Assembly (NCBI RefSeq): GCF_022647665.1
Contig: NZ_CP071872.1
Location: 1,736,001 to 1,800,000, forward strand
Direction of reading: 5' to 3'
Source: Streptomyces formicae
Lineage (GTDB): Bacteria > Actinomycetota > Actinomycetes > Streptomycetales > Streptomycetaceae
DNA length: 64,000 nucleotides
Both the position numbers and the translations under genes were made by a program. This document shows positions 44,012-51,970 of this stretch, in pieces (position 1 is the first letter of the stretch; every line of letters begins with the position of its first letter). Below the pieces are notes generated by a model, which worked only from the letters and a program-made list of their open reading frames with translations, was not told where the DNA came from and did no database searches.

Positions 44012-45488
44012 CGCGACGAACGTCCGCGTACGTTTCTGTCCCTCGCCGACCGGCAACCCCCATGTGGGCCTGGTCCGCACCGCCCTGTTCAACTGGGCGT
44101 TCGCCCGGCACAACCAGGGCACCATGGTCTTCCGTATCGAGGACACCGACGCGGCCCGCGACTCCGAGGAGTCGTACGAGCAGCTGCTCGACTCGCTGCG
44201 CTGGCTCGGCCTCGACTGGGACGAGGGCCCCGAGACCGGCGGCCCGCACGCGCCGTACCGCCAGTCGCAGCGGATGGACATCTACCAGGACGTCGCCGAG
44301 AAGCTCCTCGCCGGCGGGTACGCGTACCACTGCTACTGCACCGTCACCGAGCTCGACGAGCGCCGCGAAGCCGCCCGCGCGGCCGGCCGGCCCTCCGGCT
44401 ACGACGGCCACTGCCGCGACCTCACCGACGAGCAGAAGGCCGTCTACCAGCGCGAGGGCCGCGAGGCCATCGTCCGCTTCCGGATGCCCGACGAGCCGAT
44501 CACCTTCACCGACCTGGTCCGCGGCGAGCTCACCTTCACCCCGGACAACGTGCCGGACTACGGCATCGTCCGCGCCAGCGGCGCCCCGCTCTACACGCTC
44601 GTCAACCCCGTCGACGACGCGCTGATGGAGATCACCCACGTGCTGCGCGGAGAGGATCTGCTCTCCTCCACCCCGCGCCAGATCGCGCTCTACAAAGCGC
44701 TGATCGAGCTCGGCATCGCCAGGGAGATCCCGGCCTTCGGGCACCTCCCGTACGTGATGGGTGAGGGCAACAAGAAGCTCTCCAAGCGCGACCCGCAGGC
44801 CTCGCTCAACCTCTACCGCGAGCGCGGCTTCCTGCCCGAGGGCCTGCTCAACTACCTGTCCCTGCTGGGCTGGTCCTTCTCGGCCGACCAGGATGTCTTC
44901 TCGATCGCCGAGATGATCGAGAAGTTCGACATCGCGGACGTCAACGCCAACCCGGCGCGCTTCGACCTCAAGAAGGCCGAGGCGATCAACGCGGACCACA
45001 TCCGCCGGCTCGACGTGAAGACCTTCGCCGAGGCGTGCGAGCCGTGGCTGCGGGCCCCGCACGCCCCCTGGGCGCCCGAGGACTTCGACCAGGCCGCGTG
45101 GGAGGCGATCGCCCCGTACGCCCAGACCCGGCTGACCGTCCTTTCGGACATCACCGCCAACGTCGACTTCCTCTTCCTGCCCGAGCCGGCCGAGGACGAG
45201 GCGTCCTGGCAGAAGGCGATGAAGGAGGGCTCGGACGCGCTGCTGCGCACGGCCCGCGAGAAGCTGGCCGACGCCGACTGGTCGAGTGCCGAGTCGCTGA
45301 AGAACGCGGTGCTGGCCACCGGCGAGGAGCACGGCCTCAAGCTCGGCAAGGCCCAGGCGCCGGTCCGCGTCGCGGTCACGGGCCGCACGGTGGGCCTGCC
45401 GCTCTTCGAGTCCCTGGAGATCCTGGGCCGTGAGCGGACGCTCCAGCGGATCGACGCTGCGCTGACCAAGCTGGCGGCGCAGGCGTAG
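44004..45488 (+). CDS. gltX: Glutamyl-tRNA synthetase
   Basis: A 494-residue class I synthetase that charges tRNA-Glu. In bacteria without a glutaminyl synthetase it also charges tRNA-Gln with Glu for later amidation by GatCAB, and streptomycetes are thought to use that route. The HIGH-equivalent is PSPTGNPHVGL, and the KMSKS-equivalent is KKLSKRD; EDTDAARDSEES and LRGEDLLSSTPRQ are also typical. GTG start, overlapping the FAH gene. The tRNA-Gln and tRNA-Glu genes 1.1 kb downstream are exactly the two expected substrates. Confidence 0.97.
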   Translation: MANATNVRVRFCPSPTGNPHVGLVRTALFNWAFARHNQGTMVFRIEDTDAARDSEESYEQLLDSLRWLGLDWDEGPETGGPHAPYRQSQRMDIYQDVAEKLLAGGYAYHCYCTVTELDERREAARAAGRPSGYDGHCRDLTDEQKAVYQREGREAIVRFRMPDEPITFTDLVRGELTFTPDNVPDYGIVRASGAPLYTLVNPVDDALMEITHVLRGEDLLSSTPRQIALYKALIELGIAREIPAFGHLPYVMGEGNKKLSKRDPQASLNLYRERGFLPEGLLNYLSLLGWSFSADQDVFSIAEMIEKFDIADVNANPARFDLKKAEAINADHIRRLDVKTFAEACEPWLRAPHAPWAPEDFDQAAWEAIAPYAQTRLTVLSDITANVDFLFLPEPAEDEASWQKAMKEGSDALLRTAREKLADADWSSAESLKNAVLATGEEHGLKLGKAQAPVRVAVTGRTVGLPLFESLEILGRERTLQRIDAALTKLAAQA

Positions 45489-45513
45489 TCCCGCTCCGTA
45501 TGTTCCGCACGCC

Positions 45514-45546
45514 CGAGGGCGGCAGCCGGCAAGGCTGCCGCCCTCG
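45514..45546 (+). terminator. Terminator hairpin after gltX
   Basis: CGAGGGCGGCAGCC and GGCTGCCGCCCTCG pair perfectly around a five-base loop. Confidence 0.85.
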
Positions 45547-45574
45547 GCGTCTGCCGGGGCCGGATCGTGGCTAT

Positions 45575-45774
45575 CCGGTGGGCGTGCGGGGCCGGCGTGG
45601 GTCCGTGGTTGTCCGGGTGATCCTCTGGGGCATCGATGCTGTGTTCTTCGGGGGACAACCCCCGAACCCCCGGCCGGTGGGCGTGCGGGGCTGGGGCCTG
45701 GGTCCGTGGTTGTCCGGGCGGTCCTCTGGGGCATCGACGCTGTGTTCTTCGGGGGACAACCCCCGAACCCCCGG
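45575..45774. repeat. Two tandem copies of the HAD gene's 5' end
   Basis: Units begin at 45575 and 45674 (99 and 101 bp) and a third, partial one at 45775 runs into the HAD gene. Each unit has CCGGTGGGCGTGC, then a copy of about the first 12 codons of the HAD gene (reading VVVRVILWGIDAV in the first unit, against MVIRAILWDIDDT), then a TTCGGGGG-ACAA-CCCCCGAA hairpin. The region is non-coding. Confidence 0.8.
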
Positions 45775-45792
45775 CCGGTGGGCGTGCCGGGC

Positions 45793-45798
45793 TAGCCT
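45793..45798 (+). promoter_or_regulatory. Candidate -10 box for a leaderless HAD transcript
   Basis: TAGCCT lies six bases before ATG 45805. The two upstream repeat units have lost this box (CCGGCG or TGGGGC in its place), so only the third unit is a working promoter. Confidence 0.45.
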
Positions 45799-45804
45799 GG
45801 GCCC

Positions 45805-46524
45805 ATGGTGATCCGGGCGATCCTCTGGGACATCGACGACACGATCTTCGACTACACCGGCGCGGACCGCGAAGCGCTGCGGCGGATGCTCGACGACGAA
45901 GGACTGCCGCACGGATACGCCTCCGTGGAGCAGGCGCTGCTGCGCTGGCGGGAGCTCACCGATGTGCACTGGGCGCGTATGGCCGCCGGGGAGACCGACT
46001 TCCAGGGGCAGCGCCGCGACAGGGTGCGGGCCTTCCTGGACCGGAAGCTGAGCGACGCGGAGGCGGACGACTGGTTCGCCCGCCATGTCGTGCACTACGA
46101 GGCCGCCTGGTCGCTCTTCCCCGATGTCCTGCCCGTGCTCGACCTGCTCACCGGGCACTTTCGCCACGCCGTCCTGTCGAACTCCTCGATCCACAACCAG
46201 GACCGCAAGCTGCGCATCCTCGGCGTGCGGGACCGTTTCGAGGCCGTGGTGTGCGCCGTGGAGCTCGGGGTCTCCAAGCCGGAGGCCGCCGCCTTCGTCG
46301 CCGCCTGCGAGACGCTCGGGTTGCCGCCCGCCGACGTCGCGTACGTCGGTGACCACCCGGACATCGACGCGTGCGGCGCGGCCGGGGCCGGGCTGACCGG
46401 CATCTGGCTGGACCGGGGCGGGCGGGGCGGCCGGCCGGAGCTGATCCGGATCACGGGGCTGGCGGAGCTTCCGGGCCTGCTCCGGCCCGATACCCGTTTT
46501 GGAGCGCCGTCCACCTTCAGGTAA
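45805..46524 (+). CDS. HAD-superfamily hydrolase
   Basis: A 239-residue phosphatase-like protein. Motif I DIDDT holds the nucleophile D9 and the acid/base D11; motif II VLSNSS, motif III lysine in GVSKPEAAAF, motif IV VGDHPDIDACGA are all present. A helical cap domain lies between motifs I and II (type C1). Resembles YjjG/GPH-like phosphatases; the substrate cannot be read. Its promoter-proximal sequence is duplicated upstream. Confidence 0.9.
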   Translation: MVIRAILWDIDDTIFDYTGADREALRRMLDDEGLPHGYASVEQALLRWRELTDVHWARMAAGETDFQGQRRDRVRAFLDRKLSDAEADDWFARHVVHYEAAWSLFPDVLPVLDLLTGHFRHAVLSNSSIHNQDRKLRILGVRDRFEAVVCAVELGVSKPEAAAFVAACETLGLPPADVAYVGDHPDIDACGAAGAGLTGIWLDRGGRGGRPELIRITGLAELPGLLRPDTRFGAPSTFR

Positions 46525-46588
46525 TGTTCTTCCTGCGCCGAGGGGAGCGGGTCGAAAGACCGGAACCGGAAGCGCACAATCAAACAAG

Positions 46589-46604
46589 ACCCCCTCAGGG
46601 GGGT
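46589..46604 (+). terminator. Short terminator hairpin before the tRNA array
   Basis: ACCCCC-TCA-GGGGGGT followed by TGAGTTTT, ending ten bases before the first tRNA. Confidence 0.55.
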
Positions 46605-46614
46605 TGAGTTTTGA

Positions 46615-46686
46615 TGGCCTATGGTGTAATTGGCAGCACGACTGATTCTGGTTCAGTTAGTCTTGGTTCGAGTCCAGGTAGGCCAG
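46615..46686 (+). tRNA. tRNA-Gln (anticodon CTG)
   Basis: 72-nt cloverleaf: acceptor TGGCCTA/TAGGCCA, anticodon stem ACTGA/TCAGT with loop TTCTGGT (anticodon 46648-46650), T loop GGTTCGAGTCC. CCA is not encoded. Confidence 0.95.
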
Positions 46687-46707
46687 CTCGCAGAGCTCAT
46701 CTGCAAA

Positions 46708-46780
46708 GCCCCCGTTGTGTAGCGGCCTAGCACGCTGCCCTCTCAAGGCAGTAGCGCCGGTTCGAATCCGGTCGGGGGTA
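46708..46780 (+). tRNA. tRNA-Glu (anticodon CTC)
   Basis: 73-nt cloverleaf: acceptor GCCCCCG/CGGGGGT, anticodon stem CTGCC/GGCAG with loop CTCTCAA, T arm CCGGTTCGAATCCGG. Its anticodon stem differs from the next two Glu genes by one compensated base pair. CCA is not encoded. Confidence 0.95.
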
Positions 46781-46865
46781 CGGATCCATCCTGCTGGTCA
46801 CCTGGGTCGCACCCGGTGCCCTTGCAGTGACAACACCCGGCTTCCGGCCGGGTGGGATCGCTAGG

Positions 46866-46938
46866 GCCCCCGTTGTGTAGCGGCCTAGCACGCCGCCCTC
46901 TCAAGGCGGTAGCGCCGGTTCGAATCCGGTCGGGGGTA
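46866..46938 (+). tRNA. tRNA-Glu (anticodon CTC)
   Basis: Same as the first tRNA-Glu except for anticodon stem CCGCC/GGCGG. 73 nt. Confidence 0.95.
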
Positions 46939-46959
46939 CCAACTGGTCTGTACCACCAG

Positions 46960-47031
46960 TGGCCTATGGTGTAATTGGCAGCACGACTGATTCTGGTTCA
47001 GTTAGTCTTGGTTCGAGTCCAGGTAGGCCAG
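46960..47031 (+). tRNA. tRNA-Gln (anticodon CTG)
   Basis: Identical over 72 nt to the tRNA-Gln at 46615-46686. Confidence 0.95.
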
Positions 47032-47058
47032 CGGATCCGCTCAATGGATCAAGATCTT

Positions 47059-47131
47059 GCCCCCGTTGTGTAGCGGCCTAGCACGCCGCCCTCTCAAGGC
47101 GGTAGCGCCGGTTCGAATCCGGTCGGGGGTA
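47059..47131 (+). tRNA. tRNA-Glu (anticodon CTC)
   Basis: Identical to the tRNA-Glu at 46866-46938. Last tRNA of the array, followed by a strong hairpin. Confidence 0.95.
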
Positions 47132-47137
47132 CGTGAC

Positions 47138-47173
47138 GAGAAGGCCCTCCCCTCTTGGGGAGGGCCTTCTCGC
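47138..47173 (+). terminator. Terminator hairpin after the tRNA array
   Basis: GAGAAGGCCCTCCCC and GGGGAGGGCCTTCTC pair perfectly around TCTT. Confidence 0.85.
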
Positions 47174-47197
47174 GTTCCCGTCTCCCGAATGGCCCAG

Positions 47198-47240
47198 GCC
47201 TGCCGTTCGGATCTTGCCGGGCCGATCCGAACGGCAGGCC
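47198..47240. terminator. Terminator hairpin for the MerR gene
   Basis: GGCCTGCCGTTCGGATC and GATCCGAACGGCAGGCC pair perfectly. It abuts the stop codon of the convergent MerR gene on the minus strand. Confidence 0.75.
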
Positions 47241-47879
47241 TCAGCCGAAGCGGCGGTACGACTCCTCCGCCTGGGCCAGTCTGCGCAGGCTCAGCAGCAC
47301 CGGCTCGTACAGCACGGTGAGCGCCACCGCGGCCTCCACCTGCTCCTCCTCGTCCTCGTACCGCTCCACCAAGTCAAGGTCGGTGGCGCCGAGTTCGGCC
47401 GCGCTGCGGGCGTAGGGGAGCAGCTGCTCCACGTCGCAGGGGTAGCCGAGGCGGCTCATCGTCGCGATCCCGGCGACCAGCATCCGGTACGCCGGTGACT
47501 CGGCGCCCGTCTGCCGGCCGAAGCTCCACTCCAGCCGCTCCAGCAGGGCGTCGGCGGTCCGGCGCGCGCGGTCGGTGGCCGGGTCCTTCTCGTCCGGTTC
47601 CGGCCCATGGGGGATGGACCACACGGCCGCACCCAGCCGCATGTGGTGGTCGAGGCTGTCGTCGCCGACGGCCGCCAGGACGTCACGGGCGACGGCGACC
47701 GGTATCCGGCCGACCTGGATCAGCGCGCGGACCAGCCGGAGCCGGCGCAGATGCTCCTCGTCGTACTCGGCCTGGGTGGCGCTGACGCGCCGCCCAGGCG
47801 GCAGCAGCCGCTCGCGCAGGTAGTACTTGATCGTCGCGGTGGGCACGCCGCTGCGCTCGCTGAGCTCCGCCAGTCTCAT
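47241..47879 (-). CDS. MerR-family transcriptional regulator
   Basis: A 212-residue regulator with a standard N-terminal MerR winged helix (MRLAELSERSGVPTATIKYY, LRERLLPPGR, EYDEEHLRRLRLVRALIQVG). The C-terminal 120 residues form a helical effector domain without a clear metal-binding Cys cluster, so it probably senses an organic ligand. AAGGA precedes the ATG on the minus strand. Divergent from the DUF4188 gene, which it probably controls. Confidence 0.9.
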   Translation of the reverse strand: MRLAELSERSGVPTATIKYYLRERLLPPGRRVSATQAEYDEEHLRRLRLVRALIQVGRIPVAVARDVLAAVGDDSLDHHMRLGAAVWSIPHGPEPDEKDPATDRARRTADALLERLEWSFGRQTGAESPAYRMLVAGIATMSRLGYPCDVEQLLPYARSAAELGATDLDLVERYEDEEEQVEAAVALTVLYEPVLLSLRRLAQAEESYRRFG

Positions 47880-47907
47880 ATGCCTTGCACCTTTCCTTGG
47901 AGAGTGG

Positions 47908-47940
47908 CACTATCCAATAGTAGATAGCTCCACTATCCAA
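47908..47940. promoter_or_regulatory. Operator candidate between merR and the DUF4188 gene
   Basis: CACTATCCAA occurs at 47908-47917 and 47931-47940 in the same orientation, 23 bp apart. CTATC at 47910 and GATAG at 47923 also form an inverted pair. The region is AT-rich and spans the divergent promoters. Confidence 0.5.
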
Positions 47941-47963
47941 CAATCGTCGCAAGGGGACCAGTG

Positions 47964-48452
47964 ATGGGCAAGCAGCAGCCGATCCAAGGGCGCATGACGG
48001 CGGAGGTGCAGGGGGAAGTGGTCGTCTTCCTCATCGGGATGCGCATCAACAGCTTCCGGGCGGTGCGGAGTTGGTGGCCGGTTTTCAGGGCGATGCCGCG
48101 GATGCTGAGGGAACTGTCGCAGGACGAGGACAGCGGACTGCTGGGCTACCAGCTGCTGCTGGGCGCGCCGAGGGTCCTGTACACGGTTCAGTACTGGGAC
48201 TCGAAGGAGAAGCTCCTCGCCTACGCCACGGCGCAGGACAAGGAGCACCGTCCGGCCTGGACGGCGTTCAACCGGCGGATGCGCGAGGGCAGGGACAAGG
48301 TCGGCTTCTGGCACGAGACGTACATCGTGCCGGCCGGGTCGTACGAGAACGTGTACGTGAACATGCCGGCGTTCGGGCTGGGTGCGGCGACGGACGTCGT
48401 CCCGGTCGCCCGCCGCGGCGAGCGCGCGGCGGACCGTCTCAAGGCGGTCTGA
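47964..48452 (+). CDS. DUF4188 domain protein
   Basis: A 162-residue protein matching DUF4188, a ferredoxin-like (alpha/beta-barrel, monooxygenase-like) family: VVFLIGMRINSFRAVRSWWP, SGLLGYQLLLGAPRVLYTVQ, YWDSKEKLLAYA, GFWHETYIVPAGSYENVYVN. These proteins are often under MerR or TetR control in actinobacteria. AAGGGG precedes the start; GTG 47961 is an alternative. Function unknown; a role in detoxifying or binding a hydrophobic ligand is a guess. Confidence 0.85.
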   Translation: MGKQQPIQGRMTAEVQGEVVVFLIGMRINSFRAVRSWWPVFRAMPRMLRELSQDEDSGLLGYQLLLGAPRVLYTVQYWDSKEKLLAYATAQDKEHRPAWTAFNRRMREGRDKVGFWHETYIVPAGSYENVYVNMPAFGLGAATDVVPVARRGERAADRLKAV

Positions 48453-48527
48453 ACCGCCGGACTCGCCACTCGCCGCTCTCCGCTCGTCGGACGGGATCGG
48501 AACGAGCCTGTCCGGCGAGCGCGGGGC

Positions 48528-49244
48528 TCAGCTCGTGCGGCGGAGGGCGTCGGTGAGGCGGGCCGCGGCGTCGATGACGGCCTGGGCGTGCATACGGCCG
48601 GGGTGGCGGGTCAGGCGCTCGATCGGTCCGGATACCGAGACCGCCGCCACCACCCGGTTCGACGGCCCCCGCACCGGCGCGGACACGGAAGCGACACCCG
48701 GCTCGCGCTCGCCGATGGACTGGGCCCAGCCCCGGCGCCTGACGCCCGACAGGGCCGTCGCCGTGTAGCGGGCGCCCTGGAGGCCGCGGTGCAGCCGCTC
48801 CGGCTCCTCCCAGGCCATCAGGATCTGGGCCGACGAGCCCGCCTTCATCGTGAGGGTCGATCCCACGGGCACCGTGTCCCGCAGTCCGGACAGCCGCTCG
48901 GCGGCCGCCACGCAGATCCGCATGTCTCCCTGCCGGCGGTACAGCTGCGCGCTCTCGCCGGTCACATCGCGCAGGTGGGTCAGCACCGGCCCCGCCGTGG
49001 CCAGCAGCCGGTCCTCGCCCGCCGCGGCGGCGAGCTCCGCCAGCCGCGGGCCCAGAATGAACCGGCCCTGCATGTCTCTCGCCACCATCCGGTGGTGTTC
49101 CAGAGCCACGGCGAGGCGATGCGCCGTGGGTCGTGCAAGCCCTGTCGCCGCGACCAGCCCGGCGAGGGTGGCCGGACCGGACTCCAGGGCGCTCAATACC
49201 AGAGCTGCCTTGTCGAGAACGCCGACACCGCTAGAGTTGTCCAT
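48528..49244 (-). CDS. ndgR: IclR-family regulator of leucine biosynthesis (NdgR/AreB)
   Basis: A 238-residue IclR-type regulator. The winged HTH is at about residues 10-60 (VLDKAALVLSALESGPATLA, LARPTAHRLAVALEHH), the ligand-binding domain follows (LRDVTGESAQLYRRQGDMRI, VGSTLTMKAGSSAQILMAW, SVSAPVRGPSNRVVAAVSVS). Length and position divergent from leuCD match NdgR of S. coelicolor and AreB of S. clavuligerus, known from the literature as regulators of leucine genes and nitrogen/secondary metabolism. ATG 49244 is preceded by only a weak Shine-Dalgarno sequence. It probably also binds its own promoter. Confidence 0.93.
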   Translation of the reverse strand: MDNSSGVGVLDKAALVLSALESGPATLAGLVAATGLARPTAHRLAVALEHHRMVARDMQGRFILGPRLAELAAAAGEDRLLATAGPVLTHLRDVTGESAQLYRRQGDMRICVAAAERLSGLRDTVPVGSTLTMKAGSSAQILMAWEEPERLHRGLQGARYTATALSGVRRRGWAQSIGEREPGVASVSAPVRGPSNRVVAAVSVSGPIERLTRHPGRMHAQAVIDAAARLTDALRRTS

Positions 49245-49274
49245 GCAACGATACTCACGTCTCACTCTGTGAAA

Positions 49275-49303
49275 CGCAAGTTCAATTTCTCCGAGAAGTT
49301 GCG
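49275..49303. promoter_or_regulatory. Imperfect palindrome between ndgR and leuC
   Basis: CGCAAGTTC at 49275 and GAGAAGTTGCG ending at 49303 form an imperfect inverted repeat with matched ends CGCAA/TTGCG. It sits in the shared 190-bp promoter region and is a likely NdgR site. Confidence 0.5.
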
Positions 49304-49434
49304 AACCTGGATGTACGGCCGCACAAGGGTCGGCGTCCCCCGCCCCGGGGCACCACAGCGTGTCCGGAGTGCGGACAGAGACGCAATCGATCTCTAGTTG
49401 GGCCCGGCGACGTTGCCGGGCCGGAGGGAAAGCG

Positions 49435-50868
49435 ATGGGTAGGACACTCGCGGAGAAGGTCTGGGACGACCACGTCGTCCGGCGCGCCGAGGGCGAGCCC
49501 GACCTCCTCTTCATCGATCTGCACCTCCTGCACGAGGTGACCAGCCCCCAGGCGTTCGACGGCCTCCGCCGGAACGGCCGCCGGGTGCGGCGGCTCGACC
49601 TCACCATCGCCACCGAGGACCACAACACCCCCACCCTCGACATCGACAAGCCCATCGCCGACCCGGTCTCCCGTACGCAGTTGGAGACCCTGCGCAAGAA
49701 CTGCGCCGAGTTCGGCGTCCGGCTGCACCCGCTGGGCGATGTCGAGCAGGGCGTCGTCCACGTCGTGGGACCGCAGCTGGGTCTGACCCAGCCCGGCACC
49801 ACCGTGGTCTGCGGCGACTCCCACACCTCCACGCACGGCGCCTTCGGCGCGCTGGCGTTCGGCATCGGCACCTCCCAGGTGGAGCACGTACTGGCCACCC
49901 AGACGCTGCCGCTGGCCCGCCCCAAGACCATGGCGATCACCGTCGAGGGCGAGCTGCCCGACGGCGTCACCGCCAAGGACCTGATCCTGGCGATCATCGC
50001 GAAGATCGGTACGGGCGGCGGCCAGGGCTACATCCTGGAGTACCGCGGCTCCGCCATCGAGAAGCTCTCGATGGAGGCCCGCATGACCATCTGCAACATG
50101 TCGATCGAGGCCGGCGCCCGCGCGGGCATGATCGCCCCCGACCGGACCACGTTCGACTACCTCCAGGGCCGCGACCACGCCCCCGAGGGCGAGGACTGGG
50201 ACGCGGCGGTCGCGTACTGGAAGACGCTGCGCACCGACGACGACGCCGTCTTCGACGCCGAGGTCTTCATCGACGCCGCCGAACTCTCCCCGTTCGTCAC
50301 CTGGGGCACCAACCCCGGCCAGGGCGCGCCGCTCACCGCGAACGTCCCCGACCCGGCTTCGTACGAGGACGCTTCGGAGCGGCTCGCGGCCGAAAAGGCC
50401 CTGGAATACATGGGGTTGACCGCCGGGCAGGCGCTGCGCGACATCAAGGTCGACACCGTCTTCGTAGGCTCCTGCACCAACGGCCGTATCGAGGACCTGC
50501 GCTCCGCGGCCTCGATCCTGGACGGCCGCAAAGTCGCCGACGGCGTACGGATGCTGGTCGTCCCCGGCTCGGTGCGGGTCGCGCTGCAGGCCGTCGAGGA
50601 GGGCCTGGACAAGGTCTTCAAGGGCGCCGGCGCCGAATGGCGGCACGCGGGCTGCTCGATGTGTCTGGGCATGAACCCCGACCAGCTGGCCCCCGGAGAG
50701 CGCTCCGCCTCCACCTCCAACCGCAACTTCGAGGGCCGGCAGGGCAAGGGCGGGCGTACCCACCTGGTCTCCCCGCAGGTCGCCGCCGCCACCGCGGTGC
50801 TGGGCCACCTGGCCTCGCCCGCCGATCTGTCCGACCAGTCCGCCGCCCGTACGCCCGCCGGAGTCTGA
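49435..50868 (+). CDS. leuC: 3-isopropylmalate dehydratase large subunit
   Basis: A 477-residue aconitase-family subunit that isomerises 2- to 3-isopropylmalate with LeuD. Motifs: [21 protein letters not shown], and [4Fe-4S] ligands in [12 protein letters not shown] and [17 protein letters not shown] lies just before ATG 49435; the frame is open to 49360. A CCGGCGACGTTGCCGGG hairpin lies in the leader. leuD follows after five bases. Confidence 0.96.
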   Translation: MGRTLAEKVWDDHVVRRAEGEPDLLFIDLHLLHEVTSPQAFDGLRRNGRRVRRLDLTIATEDHNTPTLDIDKPIADPVSRTQLETLRKNCAEFGVRLHPLGDVEQGVVHVVGPQLGLTQPGTTVVCGDSHTSTHGAFGALAFGIGTSQVEHVLATQTLPLARPKTMAITVEGELPDGVTAKDLILAIIAKIGTGGGQGYILEYRGSAIEKLSMEARMTICNMSIEAGARAGMIAPDRTTFDYLQGRDHAPEGEDWDAAVAYWKTLRTDDDAVFDAEVFIDAAELSPFVTWGTNPGQGAPLTANVPDPASYEDASERLAAEKALEYMGLTAGQALRDIKVDTVFVGSCTNGRIEDLRSAASILDGRKVADGVRMLVVPGSVRVALQAVEEGLDKVFKGAGAEWRHAGCSMCLGMNPDQLAPGERSASTSNRNFEGRQGKGGRTHLVSPQVAAATAVLGHLASPADLSDQSAARTPAGV

Positions 50869-50873
50869 ACACC

Positions 50874-51467
50874 ATGGAAGCCTTCACCACGCACACCGGC
50901 CGCGCCGTCCCGCTGCGCCGCTCCAACGTCGACACGGACCAGATCATCCCGGCCCACTGGCTGAAGAAGGTCACCCGCGACGGGTTCGAGGACGGACTGT
51001 TCGAGGCCTGGCGCAAGAGCGACGACTTCGTCCTCAACCAGCCCGAGCGGCAGGGCGCGACGGTCCTGGTCGCAGGCCCCGACTTCGGCACCGGCTCCTC
51101 CCGTGAGCACGCCGTCTGGGCGCTGCAGAACTACGGCTTCAAGGCCGTGATCTCCGCCCGCTTCGCCGACATCTTCCGTGGCAACTCGCTGAAGAACGGG
51201 CTGCTGACCGTGGTGCTGCCGCAGGAGACGGTCGACCGGCTCTGGGAGCTCACCGAGGCCGACCCGACGGCCGACATCACCGTCGACTTGGAGACGCGCC
51301 AGGTCCGCGCGGCAGGCATCACCGCCGATTTCGAGCTTGACGAGAACGCTCGATGGAGGCTGTTGAACGGACTCGACGACATCAGCCTCACCCTTCAGAA
51401 CGAAGCGGACATCGCCGCGTACGAGGCGTCCAGGCCGACCTTCAAACCCCGCACAATTGAGGTCTGA
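50874..51467 (+). CDS. leuD: 3-isopropylmalate dehydratase small subunit
   Basis: A 197-residue swivel-domain subunit of isopropylmalate isomerase. Motifs: [52 protein letters not shown]. Starts five bases after the leuC stop. A clean terminator ends the operon. Confidence 0.96.
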   Translation: MEAFTTHTGRAVPLRRSNVDTDQIIPAHWLKKVTRDGFEDGLFEAWRKSDDFVLNQPERQGATVLVAGPDFGTGSSREHAVWALQNYGFKAVISARFADIFRGNSLKNGLLTVVLPQETVDRLWELTEADPTADITVDLETRQVRAAGITADFELDENARWRLLNGLDDISLTLQNEADIAAYEASRPTFKPRTIEV

Positions 51468-51484
51468 GCAGCGCTTTTCCCGTC

Positions 51485-51516
51485 CTGCGCCCTCCACCGT
51501 CCGGTGGAGGGCGCAG
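51485..51516 (+). terminator. Terminator hairpin after leuD
   Basis: CTGCGCCCTCCACC and GGTGGAGGGCGCAG pair perfectly around GTCC. Confidence 0.85.
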
Positions 51517-51571
51517 TCGCTTGTTGAGACCCCGTCGGGCGACAACTCGCCTCAGATGGCACAATCGGTGC

Positions 51572-51799
51572 ATGGAAGGTGACAGCCAACTCGAGCTCTA
51601 CGAGGCAGTCGCCGCCCGATTGAAGGAAGCGCACGCGACGGTGCGTGCACTGCAAGTCCCGGAGGGCGTAAGGATGGCGCTGTCCCGGAAGCTGCTGGCC
51701 GTGACGGCCGTGGCGAAGCACGATCTCGCAGATGCCGCAAGGCGTCTGGACCGGTTGATGAAGGACCTCGATGAAGGTCGTTTCCCCCAAGGTGACTGA
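51572..51799 (+). CDS. Small helical protein of unknown function (75 aa)
   Basis: Encodes MEGDSQLELYEAVAARLKEA followed by more amphipathic helix and DLADAARRLDRLMKDLDEGR. It looks like an all-helical, possibly dimeric coiled-coil protein without membrane segments. Probably leaderless: CACAAT lies exactly six bases before ATG 51572 and no Shine-Dalgarno is present. The position between leuD and hupS is conserved in streptomycetes as far as I recall. Function unknown. Confidence 0.7.
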   Translation: MEGDSQLELYEAVAARLKEAHATVRALQVPEGVRMALSRKLLAVTAVAKHDLADAARRLDRLMKDLDEGRFPQGD

Positions 51800-51890
51800 C
51801 CACCCGGCGGCTGGGCCGATATGCGGCTCCGCCGCGTGGCCGCGACGGTCGACTTCGTTGCGGCACTAGGGTGATTAGCCCGTTTCGTGT

Positions 51891-51919
51891 TTGATTTGCG
51901 GTATATATCTGCCTAACGT
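51891..51919 (+). promoter_or_regulatory. Promoter of hupS
   Basis: TTGATT (51891-51896), 17-bp spacer, TAACGT (51914-51919). The predicted start gives a leader of about 45 bases. Confidence 0.5.
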
Positions 51920-51970
51920 GCGAAAACGCTTGAACAGTTTCGTTCCGGCAATGTCTCCGAAGGGGAAGAC

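Noticed and set aside
46615-47131. The tRNA array as an integration site with an adjacent element
   Set aside because: No integrase and no partial tRNA copy nearby; all tRNAs are intact and flanking genes are conserved core genes.
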